From the NCBI RefSeq assembly GCF_000299875.1, contig NZ_AMRK01000001.1, positions 558,001-622,000 of the forward strand: a stretch of DNA of 64,000 nucleotides, in the 5' to 3' direction. Below, piece after piece: positions 37,221 through 45,559 of the stretch (position 1 is its first letter; the number at the start of each line of letters is the position of its first letter). This DNA is from Celeribacter baekdonensis B30 (GTDB lineage Bacteria; Pseudomonadota; Alphaproteobacteria; Rhodobacterales; Rhodobacteraceae). A program made the translations under genes and the position numbers. Below the pieces are notes generated by a model. It made no database searches, had not been told where the DNA came from, and was given only the letters and a program-made list of their open reading frames with translations.

Positions 37221-39269
37221 TTAACTTTTCTGCCGTTTCGGCGTGGCAAACCCGCCACCCTGCACAGCTTTCCCCTTGCCCGGTTTCGCGCCAGCCGTTT
37301 TGGGTTTACCTCCCGGCTTGCCAGTCTTAGCGGCATATTTGGCTGCGGGTTTGCCACCATAGGTTTTTCCAGATGTATCCCCCGCGCCCTTAGCCCGCTT
37401 GGGGGCTGCGCTCGGTTTTCCGGTCGGTTTCGGAGCGCGCTCCGTGCGGGGTTTGGCCGCCTGATGCGCTTCGTCCAATTCGCGGCGTGTCTTCGGAATG
37501 CCCGCATTCTTATGACGCGGCTTTTTGAACTCCCGAGGCGCATCGGAACCATAGGCGCCCTCTTTGCGTGGAGCGTCAAAATCCTTGCGGGGGGGGGTGT
37601 CGTAGTCACGACGCGGAGCAGTGTCCACATCCCGACGAGGCGGCTTCGCATCCGAACGCGGGCCGGAGTTGCTGCGCGGCGCGGTGGCGGAAAATGTCGG
37701 CGGGCCCGCGAGTTGACGGGCAACGACGCCTTCTTCAAGTTCACCACTGCCACCGAGAGTTGATAAAAATCCTGCGAGGCTGCTCTCTTTGATCTCGACA
37801 AAGCTTTCAGATTGCTGAATGCGGATCGCGCCAATGTCGTCTTTCGTCAGGTTGCCAGAGCGACACAACAGCGGCAAAAGCCAGCGCGGCTCGGCGCGAT
37901 CATCGCGGCCAACCGAAACGGAAAACCAGACACTCGGACCAAACGGTTTGCGCTCGCGCGGATCAGGGCGCGCATCTGGCGGTGTCAGGTCCTCAGGCGC
38001 GGATTGACGCGCGCGGAACAGGCGCAAATAAGCGGCTGCAATCTGCTCTGGCGAATGCAACTCCAAGAGCTTGGCGGCAAAGGCGCTATGCTCCTCGGTC
38101 ATCTCCTCAGACCAAACCGGATCCGCCAAAAGCCGCTCTTCGTCGCGCTGGTTGATGTCATCGGCGGACGGCGGCGTGGTCCAGTCGGCCTGAATTTTCG
38201 CAAATTTCAAAAGCTGTTCGGCTTTGCGGATCGAGCGTGGCGGAATGATCAGCGCAGAAATGCCCTTGCGACCGGCGCGACCTGTCCGGCCAGAACGGTG
38301 CAATAGCCCCTCGGCGTTGGTCGGCAAATCGGCATGAATCACCAAATCCAGACCCGGCAAGTCAATGCCGCGGGCCGCAACATCGGTGGCAACACAGACT
38401 TTCGCCCGCCCGTCCCGCATCGCCTGCAACGCATGGGTGCGCTCATTCTGGCTCAATTCGCCAGACAAGGTCACAACCGAAAAGCCACGGTTGGCAAGCC
38501 GCGCAGTCAGGTGATTGACGGCAACGCGGGTGTTGGCGAACACAATCGCGTTTTGCGCATCGTGAAAGCGCAGAAGGTTAAAAATCGCGTTTTCCGAGTC
38601 GCTTTGCGCCACACGCAGGGCTTGATAGCTGATGTCGGCGTGTTGGGTCGTGTTCGATTGGGTGCTGACGCGCACGGCATCGCGTTGAAATTGTTTCGCC
38701 AATTTGGCGATCATCGGCGGAACGGTGGCCGAGAACAACAGAGTGCGGCGGTCTGCAGGCGCTTCGCCCAACATGAATTCAAGATCTTCGCGGAAACCAA
38801 GATCAAGCATTTCATCGGCTTCGTCCAAAACGATGGCGCGCAGGCCCGTCATGTCCAAAGAGCCGCGTTGAATGTGATCGCGCAGACGGCCCGGCGTGCC
38901 GACGACGATATGGGCGCCACGTTCCAATTTGCGACGCTCATCGCGCATGTCCATGCCGCCCACACAAGACGCCATCCGCGCCCCGGCTTTGGCATAGAGC
39001 CATTCAAGTTCGCGCATGACCTGAAAGGCCAATTCGCGGGTCGGAGCCACAACCAATGCAAGCGGGGATGAGGCGGGTTCAAGGCGGTCACTGTCGCCCA
39101 TCAGAGTGTGCGCAATCGCTAGGCCAAAGCCAACGGTTTTGCCCGAACCGGTCTGTGCAGACACCAAAAGGTCGGCGTCTTGAAGTTCGGGGGCGTTCAC
39201 AGCCTCCTGGACCGCAGTCAGCGTGTCATAGCCGCGTTCCGCGAGTGCATCGGAAAGTGTTTTGATCAT
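37221..39269 (-). CDS. DEAD-box ATP-dependent RNA helicase with long basic tail
   Basis: This 682-residue protein has helicase motif I AQTGSGKT (about 38-45), PTRELAFQVM, DEAD in VLDEADEMLDLG, SAT in LLFSATVPP, and motif VI HRSGRTGRAG. A DbpA-like RNA-binding fold (WLLPLLCRSGNLTKDDIGAI, SFVEIKESSLAGFL) follows. The last 150 or so residues are low-complexity and rich in Lys, Arg, Pro, Gly and Asp, with repeated RRD/RKD blocks. It probably remodels rRNA or structured mRNA, perhaps at low temperature. The start at 39269 gives the typical N-terminus. Confidence 0.93.
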   Translation of the reverse strand: MIKTLSDALAERGYDTLTAVQEAVNAPELQDADLLVSAQTGSGKTVGFGLAIAHTLMGDSDRLEPASSPLALVVAPTRELAFQVMRELEWLYAKAGARMASCVGGMDMRDERRKLERGAHIVVGTPGRLRDHIQRGSLDMTGLRAIVLDEADEMLDLGFREDLEFMLGEAPADRRTLLFSATVPPMIAKLAKQFQRDAVRVSTQSNTTQHADISYQALRVAQSDSENAIFNLLRFHDAQNAIVFANTRVAVNHLTARLANRGFSVVTLSGELSQNERTHALQAMRDGRAKVCVATDVAARGIDLPGLDLVIHADLPTNAEGLLHRSGRTGRAGRKGISALIIPPRSIRKAEQLLKFAKIQADWTTPPSADDINQRDEERLLADPVWSEEMTEEHSAFAAKLLELHSPEQIAAAYLRLFRARQSAPEDLTPPDARPDPRERKPFGPSVWFSVSVGRDDRAEPRWLLPLLCRSGNLTKDDIGAIRIQQSESFVEIKESSLAGFLSTLGGSGELEEGVVARQLAGPPTFSATAPRSNSGPRSDAKPPRRDVDTAPRRDYDTPPRKDFDAPRKEGAYGSDAPREFKKPRHKNAGIPKTRRELDEAHQAAKPRTERAPKPTGKPSAAPKRAKGAGDTSGKTYGGKPAAKYAAKTGKPGGKPKTAGAKPGKGKAVQGGGFATPKRQKS

Positions 39270-39452
39270 GTAATAAGGTCTATCCGTGAGGGGGTCATCG
39301 CGGCACATGCCGCTATCCTGCGTCTTTGACTACAGAAGTCGGCACCATTACCGACAGTTTGCCCGGATGTATACAGCCATTCCGGCGAAAAATCTCTAAA
39401 ATAAGGGGAGCGGATGTGTTCAAGGCCTGTGCGGACCTCACATCTCGGCGTA

Positions 39453-39480
39453 AAAACGCCGCCCCAAAGGACGGCGTTTT
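39453..39480 (-). terminator. Intrinsic terminator after ilvD
   Basis: AAAACGCCG pairs with CGGCGTTTT around a 10-base loop, 24 bases beyond the ilvD stop. A T-run follows on the minus strand. Confidence 0.8.
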
Positions 39481-39503
39481 CACATCTGATCGTTCGGCTT
39501 GGC

Positions 39504-41339
39504 TTACTCGGGCAAAATCCGAACGCCACCTTTGTCAGCCGCAGAGGCAAACAGGGCATAGGCTTTGAGCGCGGTGGAGACAGCACGCGGGCGCACCTCG
39601 GCAGGGCCCCAAGGCAGCGGGCCTTTGGCAACGCGACGCTTTTCGATCTCATCAGCGTCGACTTTCAACTCAATCGTGCGGTTCGGGATGTCGATCTCGA
39701 TCACATCACCGGTTTCGACCAGACCGATCAAGCCGCCCTCTTCGGCTTCCGGGCTGACGTGGCCGATGGACAGGCCAGAGGTGCCGCCCGAGAAACGACC
39801 ATCGGTCAACAAAGCGCATTTTTTGCCCAGACCTTTGGATTTCAAATAGGACGTCGGGTAGAGCATTTCCTGCATCCCCGGACCACCGCGCGGGCCTTCG
39901 TAGCGGATCACAACGATGTCACCAGCCTCAACCTGGCGGGTCAGAATGGCGTTGACCGAGTCGTCCTGGGAATCAAACACGCGGGCTTTGCCGGTGAATT
40001 TGAGGATGGAGTCATCGACCCCTGCCGTTTTCACGATACAGCCCCGTTCGGCGATATTGCCGAACAAAACGGCCAAGCCACCGTCTTTGGAAAACGCATG
40101 TTCGACGGAGCGGATCACGCCGTTTTCGCGGTCGGTGTCGAGTTCTTTGTAGCGGTTCTCAGTAGAAAACGCCTGTGTCGTGCGCACACCACCCGGCGCC
40201 GCCTTGAACAGGCTTTCGGCTTCGGGATTGTTGGCAACAGAAATGTCCCATTTGGCAATGGCCGCGGCCATCGTGTCGGAATGCACGGTGCGCGCATCGC
40301 CATGCAGCAAGCCGCCACGGTACATCTGACCGAGGATGGAGAAGATGCCGCCAGCGCGATGGACGTCTTCCATATGCACGTTCGGCACGGAGGGCGCGAC
40401 TTTGCACAGCACCGGCACCTTGCGGGACAAGCGGTCAATGTCGTCCATCGTGAAGTTCACGCCGCCCTCATAGGCGATGGCCAACAGGTGTAGAACGGTG
40501 TTGGTCGATCCGCCCATGGCGATGTCGAGGGACATGGCGTTTTCAAAGGCTTCAAAGGTCGCGATGTCACGCGGTAGCAGGCCCGGAACCTCGTCCTCGT
40601 AATGCTTTTTGGTGATCTCAACGATCTTGCGACCGGCTTCCAAAAAGAGGTGTTTGCGATCCGCATGTGTCGCCAAAGTCGACCCGTTGCCCGGCAGTGC
40701 CAAACCCAGAGCCTCGGCCAGACAGTTCATCGAGTTGGCGGTGAACATGCCAGAACACGACCCGCAGGTCGGACAGGCGGCGCGTTCAATCGCATCAACC
40801 TGTTCGTCGGTGTATTTGTCATCGGCCGCCGACACCATCGCATCCACGAGGTCGAGCTTTTGCACGATGTCACCATCTTGCACTTTGCCCGCTTCCATCG
40901 GGCCACCGGAAACGAAAATCACCGGGATGTTAAGGCGCATTGCGGCCATCATCATACCGGGGGTGATTTTATCGCAGTTGGAGATACAGACCATCGCATC
41001 GGCACAATGGGCGTTGACCATATATTCGACCGAATCCGCGATCAGTTCACGCGAAGGCAGGGAATAAAGCATCCCGTCATGGCCCATGGCGATGCCGTCG
41101 TCGACCGCAATGGTGTTGAATTCTTTCGCCACGCCGCCCGCATTTTCAATCTCGCGCGCCACCATTTGACCAAGGTCTTTGAGGTGAACGTGACCCGGTA
41201 CGAACTGGGTAAACGAGTTCACCACGGCGATGATCGGCTTGCCGAAATCGCTATCGGTCATGCCAGTTGCGCGCCAGAGGCCGCGGGCGCCGGCCATGTT
41301 CCGGCCATGTGTGGAGCGGCGGGATTTATAATGGGGCAT
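39504..41339 (-). CDS. ilvD: Dihydroxy-acid dehydratase
   Basis: The 611-residue product matches IlvD throughout. It has [20 protein letters not shown] and [18 protein letters not shown] (iron-sulfur cluster cysteines), [16 protein letters not shown] and the C-terminal [20 protein letters not shown]. It makes 2-keto acids for valine, isoleucine and pantothenate synthesis. The ATG at 41339 gives the standard [19 protein letters not shown] start. It is followed by an intrinsic terminator. The region 41340-41453 before the regulator gene holds no feature I can support. Confidence 0.97.
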   Translation of the reverse strand: MPHYKSRRSTHGRNMAGARGLWRATGMTDSDFGKPIIAVVNSFTQFVPGHVHLKDLGQMVAREIENAGGVAKEFNTIAVDDGIAMGHDGMLYSLPSRELIADSVEYMVNAHCADAMVCISNCDKITPGMMMAAMRLNIPVIFVSGGPMEAGKVQDGDIVQKLDLVDAMVSAADDKYTDEQVDAIERAACPTCGSCSGMFTANSMNCLAEALGLALPGNGSTLATHADRKHLFLEAGRKIVEITKKHYEDEVPGLLPRDIATFEAFENAMSLDIAMGGSTNTVLHLLAIAYEGGVNFTMDDIDRLSRKVPVLCKVAPSVPNVHMEDVHRAGGIFSILGQMYRGGLLHGDARTVHSDTMAAAIAKWDISVANNPEAESLFKAAPGGVRTTQAFSTENRYKELDTDRENGVIRSVEHAFSKDGGLAVLFGNIAERGCIVKTAGVDDSILKFTGKARVFDSQDDSVNAILTRQVEAGDIVVIRYEGPRGGPGMQEMLYPTSYLKSKGLGKKCALLTDGRFSGGTSGLSIGHVSPEAEEGGLIGLVETGDVIEIDIPNRTIELKVDADEIEKRRVAKGPLPWGPAEVRPRAVSTALKAYALFASAADKGGVRILPE

Positions 41340-41453
41340 AGTGTTGGTTCTCAATCTGTGACGTCGGTTTAGTCCGCAAAAAGCGGCGGGTCTGATGCTC
41401 CATACGGCTTTCGGAGCCTCATTTCCAGTCTGGATGATGTGGCGCTTACGGGT

Positions 41454-42512
41454 TTAAAGCGGCTTTTTCTTGCGTTTCAACGTGTCGCCAAACTCAAGAG
41501 AGGGCTCAAGCGTGATGATTTCGCCGCCCGGTGCATCGGGATTTTCGACACGTTTGGCGATAATTTCCGCCGCCGCACGCCCGACCTCAACACGGCACGC
41601 ATCCATCGTCGCCAGTTTGCGCGGCAAACCATCGAGGAACTCAATGCCATTAAAGCCCGCCAGCCCAATCTCGCCCGGCACATCAATGCCGTTGTCGAGG
41701 CAATACAAAAGCCCGCCTGCGCCAATCATGTCATTGGAATAATAGAGGAAATCCAAAGGCTCTTCTTGGTTGCGCTGCAACATCGCCTCGGTCATTTCGC
41801 GGCCTTTGGCCAAGGCCGAGCCGCCAGAATAAAACTCGCTATCGGCAATTTCCAACCCGGCTTTCGCCAAGATTTCGGTGAACCCTTCAAACCGTTTGCG
41901 CGCCCGGTGATCGAGCGGCATTTTGGTCCCCAGAAAGCCGATCCGTTTGTACCCGGCATCAATGATCGCCTGCGCCATTTTGCGGCCCGCGCGGCGGTGC
42001 GAAATGCCCACGGCGGAATCAATCGGTTCGCCATCCGTGTCCATGATCTCGACAATCGGGATGCCAGCGGCCCCCATCATTGCTTTCGCCGCTTCGGTGT
42101 GTTCAAGCCCTGCGATGATCACGCCCGAAGGCCGCCAAGACAGCATCTGATACAGCACCGTCTCTTCGCGTTCGGGTTTGTAATTCGTCACGCCCACAAC
42201 CGGCTGCAATTCGGTGTCATCCAAGATCTGTGAAATGCCGGTCATCACCTCGGGAAACACCATGTTTGACATCGACGGGATGATCACAGCCACGAGGTTC
42301 ACGCGGGAAGACGCCAAAGCGCCGGCGATTTTATTGGGCACATAGCCAAGCGCGCGTGCAGCCTCCAATACTTTGCTGCGTGTGGCTTCCGACACATCGC
42401 CGCGGTTGCGCAAAACCCGGCTGACGGTCATCTCGGAAACCCCGGAAGCTTCTGACACGTCGCGCAACGTCAGCGGTCTCTTGGAAGGTGTTTTCCCTGA
42501 ACCCTGCGACAT
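41454..42512 (-). CDS. LacI-family transcriptional regulator (GntR/GluR type)
   Basis: This is a 352-residue protein. The N-terminal LacI helix-turn-helix is LTLRDVSEASGVSEMTVSRV, with hinge helix LGYVPNKIAGALASS. It is followed by a periplasmic-binding-protein-like sugar domain (VAVIIPSMSNMVFPEVMTGI). It resembles gluconate-type repressors. The ATG at 42512 has AGGAGG eight bases upstream; the longer open frame reading further upstream is not conserved. A palindrome at 42594-42607 is a likely operator for autoregulation. The metabolic genes it controls are not in this window. Confidence 0.9.
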   Translation of the reverse strand: MSQGSGKTPSKRPLTLRDVSEASGVSEMTVSRVLRNRGDVSEATRSKVLEAARALGYVPNKIAGALASSRVNLVAVIIPSMSNMVFPEVMTGISQILDDTELQPVVGVTNYKPEREETVLYQMLSWRPSGVIIAGLEHTEAAKAMMGAAGIPIVEIMDTDGEPIDSAVGISHRRAGRKMAQAIIDAGYKRIGFLGTKMPLDHRARKRFEGFTEILAKAGLEIADSEFYSGGSALAKGREMTEAMLQRNQEEPLDFLYYSNDMIGAGGLLYCLDNGIDVPGEIGLAGFNGIEFLDGLPRKLATMDACRVEVGRAAAEIIAKRVENPDAPGGEIITLEPSLEFGDTLKRKKKPL

Positions 42513-42593
42513 AATCTTAGCCTCCTGTAAAATTTTAAATTTCCACCACTCTACAATATAAATCGCCCTTGTCCACGCGTTGCAACATGTATA

Positions 42594-42607
42594 TGTTAAC
42601 GCTAACA
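42594..42607. promoter_or_regulatory. Likely LacI-family operator
   Basis: TGTTAacgcTAACA is a palindrome with the CG-containing centre that LacI/GntR-family repressors prefer. It lies 82 bases before the regulator start. Between it and the tRNA gene (42608-42875) I see no gene. Confidence 0.6.
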
Positions 42608-42875
42608 GATTTGCCCAACACAGTGATACTTCTGCTGAAGTGTCACGAAAATTTGGCAAAACACATCCGAATTGCCCTGCATGCTCTCTAACTGTCAGTG
42701 CTGTTTCGGATTTCAAAGGGGGGAGTGGTGGGCCAAATTCGCTTCCCCCTTTTTTCATGTTCCCAGCAAGACATTCGCACCACTACAGGCCATAACTCCA
42801 GCCGATCATCCTCGACAAAACCCGAGCTTCGCTCTTGTGCCACAGACCCCTCACCCGCTACACACCTAGTCGTGT

Positions 42876-42952
42876 GGTCCCGTGGCTCAACTGGATAGAG
42901 CAGCCCCCTCCTAAGGGGCAGGTTGCAGGTTCGAATCCTGCCGGGGTCGCCA
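42876..42952 (+). tRNA. tRNA-Arg (anticodon CCT)
   Basis: The cloverleaf can be folded by eye. The acceptor stem is GGTCCCG with CGGGGTC (two G-T pairs). The D stem is GCTC/GAGC. The anticodon stem is GCCCC/GGGGC with loop CTCCTAA, giving anticodon CCT (reads AGG). The T arm is GCAGGTTCGAATCCTGC, the discriminator is G, and the CCA is encoded. An integrase remnant lies just downstream, which suggests its 3' end served as an attachment site. Confidence 0.95.
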
Positions 42953-43035
42953 TTTTTCCACGTTCATTGATTTTTTCATTTTTATTCAGTTGGTTGCGAA
43001 TTTGGGTCCCATTTTTTGGGTTCGTGTGTCCCAGA

Positions 43036-43191
43036 TTACGCGCCCTGTATGATGAGTCTGACAATCTGCTCTCGGTCGGCAGCGCGAGTATAGCGCTCTA
43101 CCTCAGTCAATGTCACATGACCCGCCATAGCTGCGATTTGGTGCACAGTCTTACCTTGCTCGGCCCAGTAAACACAGAACGCTTTGCGCAA
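43036..43191 (-). pseudogene. Tyrosine recombinase (integrase), C-terminal remnant
   Basis: On the minus strand the frame reads LRKAFCVYWAEQGKTVHQIA, AMAGHVTLTEVERYTRAADR, then a short tail and TAA. The GH-x4-EVERYTRA element is the box II region of phage-type integrases, with the H of the GHxxL motif and the nucleophile Tyr. Only about 50 residues remain. It lies 84 bases after the tRNA-Arg gene and points towards it, as integrases of tRNA-targeting islands often do. Confidence 0.65.
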
Positions 43192-43297
43192 CGGAAATAT
43201 CGAGGTCAAGCTGACGGACCACGACGACCTGCCATATGTCGTGGGATTGGTGCGGCAAGCACTGGACCGTCAACTCGGAGCGGATGAGCCAGCATGA
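43192..43297 (+). pseudogene. C-terminal fragment of an unknown gene
   Basis: The frame reads IEVKLTDHDDLPYVVGLVRQ then ALDRQLGADEPA and stops with a TGA that overlaps the next ATG (ATGA). The overlap suggests the 3' end of a real gene once coupled to the next frame. I do not recognise the family; upstream it runs into the integrase remnant, so its 5' part is lost. Confidence 0.35.
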
Positions 43298-44861
43298 CGC
43301 AATTCGTTTTCTTGACCGAAACGCTCACTCCAGAGCCGCGTCCGTACCCATACGAAATCCTCGGCCTGCAACCGGGCGATCCTCTGGACGATGTTCTGGC
43401 CGTCTACGCAGAACGCAGCGACGCTGCCCCAACAAGCGAGAGCGAAGTTCTACGGGTGCAATCGCCGGATGGGGCTGTGTTCGAGTTCACCTATCAGCTT
43501 TTCACCCGGATCGGGGATGTCGGCATCAATGGGCGGCTCCCAGACACGCTTGATCTCGGGGCGCAGCTCCGTATCCCGTTGATGCCGGGCCGAAGCTTTG
43601 GCAGGATCGGCTTGGCACGCCGATCGGTGATAATATATCGACGGCGCGATCGGCAGACCCCTGCAGATCGACTCGACGCGCCGATGTATCCGTCGAAACT
43701 GAGCCGCGCCGAACTGGCGCGCGCTGCAGAGGCTGGGTACCAGGCAATCGCTGGTGGGCCGGATGCTCTTACGGCGTCGTTTGGGAGAATCAAGGCTGCG
43801 TCCAGCAGTCCGACACCCGGTTTCCAAGCCGATTTTGGCGCTTTGGCAAGGCGGATAGAACGGATGGATCATGGTTCCCCACGGTTCGCCAGTTTCATCG
43901 ACCAACTCAGGGAATTTGCGTTCCAAAATTACCCATACGGCAAGGGGGACGTTCTCTTCGGTCGAACATGTCCCGAGCGACGCGTACACAATCTCGCGTC
44001 TGCTGCATCGGCGCATGGCTGAATTATTCAAGGATGTGCCGCATTGCCGTAGGTTTGGGACTGGGCACAACGGATCAGGCAGAATGCATAGAGTTTTCGG
44101 CTGAGGTGCATGATGCCCAGATCGCGAACTATGCCTCCTGTTTGTCGCCGAAACGATCTGCGGGCTACCTAGGGATCCGGGGAGAAATGCTGAACCGCTT
44201 GGTCAGCGTGGGTTTGATTGGTCTTCGGTTTGATCTTCCCAGGCTCAATCCGATCTACCATCCGGATGACCTGAAACTGCTGGTCGAGCCGCTGGTTGGT
44301 CAAGCCGCGTTTATGGATCATCTGCCTTCGGGATACGCCAGCCTAATCAGCATCGGAGGCCATGCGAAATGTCGTTTCGAAACGGTGATGCGCTTGGCTT
44401 GTGATGGCAAGCTTGCCACGCTGAGCAGGCTGGACGCAATTCCAAAGCTGGATGGCCTGTTCGTGAGTCTGGATGATCTGCGGGATCAGCTTGAAGTTCC
44501 GGCTCCATCAGGGATTACACGTGTCGAAGCCAAGCGCTTGCTACGCATCAACTCCTCGACGGTCGCGTGGCTCATTCGTCAAGGTTGGCTGCCAGCGAAA
44601 ACGGTGAAGCATCACCGATATCGGCGTCCAGTCACCCTAATCAGCCGCGAGGCGCTAGAGGAATTTCTCAACAGTTATGCCACGCTTGGCATGATGGCAG
44701 CGGACGGACATACGCAAGCGATGCATGTTGCCCGCAAGTTGGAAAAAGTAGGCATATTTCCATTGGATTTGGATTGCCGCCTCAGCAAACTTTACCCGCG
44801 GACACCGCAGCCGGAGAGGTTGTTCGATCCAGGCCGGATGCCCGAGCCCACCCCCTCATAA
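43294..44861 (+). pseudogene. TniQ-like transposition protein, frameshifted and fused to an unrelated 5' segment
   Basis: From about 43690 the first frame matches the middle of TniQ (LARAAEAGYQAIAGGPDALT, NYPYGKGDVLFGRTCPERRV, HNLASAASAHG) and ends at a TGA at 44020. The second frame continues the same protein (LNYSRMCRIAVGLGL, AGYLGIRGEMLNRLVSVGLI) to a C-terminal HTH region (ITRVEAKRLLRINSSTVAWL, LEEFLNSYATLGMMAAD). So one frameshift at about 44017-44022 splits it. Residues 1 to about 130 (PYPYEILGLQPGDPLDDVLA) do not look like TniQ and I do not recognise them. TniQ helps target Tn5053/Tn7-like transposons; no TniA or TniB is present. Confidence 0.6.
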
Positions 44862-44888
44862 CTCTCTGAATTTACGTCGCCGTTTGCG

Positions 44889-44915
44889 CCGTCGCCTTGT
44901 GGGCGACGGTTTTTT
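44889..44915 (+). terminator. Intrinsic terminator after the TniQ-like gene
   Basis: CCGTCGCC pairs perfectly with GGCGACGG around TTGTG and is followed by six T residues. Confidence 0.88.
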
Positions 44916-44965
44916 CATGTTCGGCGGAGATCACTGAACACTCATAAAAATCCTGCTTCAGTCCT

Positions 44966-45095
44966 TCCGACAGACGCCAAACTAAGTGTCGAAAATCGCC
45001 GATTTATTGTCGTCCCCGGAACTATGAATTGCAATAAACAATGGCTTGCATAGCATCCAAGTGCCAAACCATGTGTTGTTCGACATCAATTGAAA
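44966..45095. repeat. Diverged direct repeat, copy 1 (left of the ABC/CoA operon)
   Basis: This segment is clearly related to 54753-54882. Both contain two GCCAAAC cores exactly 87 bases apart (44976 and 45063 here; 54763 and 54850 there). Both share AAACAATGGCTTGC between the cores, and each ends in a T-G/C-T...GACATC block. The minus strand of each core reads roughly CGACACTTAGTTTGGC. The pattern resembles the multiple end-repeats of Tn7/Tn5053-type or IS21-type elements, but I recognise no specific element. Confidence 0.6.
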
Positions 45096-45096
45096 A

Positions 45097-45123
45097 ACGA
45101 CAGTAGGTTTGGCGTTTTTGACA
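45097..45123. repeat. Inverted third copy of the end motif
   Basis: ACGACAGTAGGTTTGGCG is the same motif in opposite orientation to the two in copy 1. The block ends at TGACA; on the minus strand it begins TGTCAAAAACGCC. It abuts the DUF2235 remnant, so it may be an element boundary. Confidence 0.45.
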
Positions 45124-45310
45124 ATGCCTCTTCGCATCCTCGCAGTCTTGCAAACCCAGAGGGTCAGATGCGCGGCTCAGGACGTTTTCGTTGATCTGGA
45201 TTGACGGCACACATTCTATCAGGTCTTCCACCATCCAGTTGAGTGCGACATCGCTCAGGCGGGACTCGGCTTCGGGATACCCGATGATCACTTGGAACCA
45301 CGCACCCCCC
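45121..45310 (-). pseudogene. DUF2235 (phospholipase-like alpha/beta hydrolase) remnant
   Basis: On the minus strand the frame reads AWFQVIIGYPEAESRLSDVA, LNWMVEDLIECVPSIQIN and SDPLGLQDCEDAK. GYPEAESRLSDVALNWM resembles the GGGYPE-x2-LSD-IALxWM element of DUF2235 proteins. Similarity is lost on both sides; on the left the sequence runs straight into the end-motif at 45097-45123. From 45311 to 45497 I see no gene. Confidence 0.45.
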
Positions 45311-45497
45311 CAATCCCTACAATTCTTCGGCCACGTTCATAACAATTGGCGCGGCTCACGAAACAGCGTGAATGTCGGGTTGATGTTCGGCCCGTCGACA
45401 TCACAGAGCTTTGTGCGGTTTCACAGGCCGATGCTTCAAATACGGTCGGTCACATGAGCAACACAGCACACGGTCTTTACCTGCTGGAGGTGCGAGA

Positions 45498-45527
45498 TTG
45501 ACATGAATCATGATTCATGTTTCATAT
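45498..45527 (+). promoter_or_regulatory. Promoter with embedded 20-bp perfect palindrome (operator)
   Basis: TTGACA (45498-45503) is a consensus -35. ACATGAATCATGATTCATGT (45501-45520) is a perfect 20-bp palindrome that overlaps it and fills the spacer up to an AT-rich -10 candidate around 45521-45527. A repressor bound here would block RNA polymerase. The TetR-type gene inside the operon is the obvious candidate. Confidence 0.72.
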
Positions 45528-45559
45528 TAGTTAGAGGAGAAATCAGGGAGGAGACCCTA

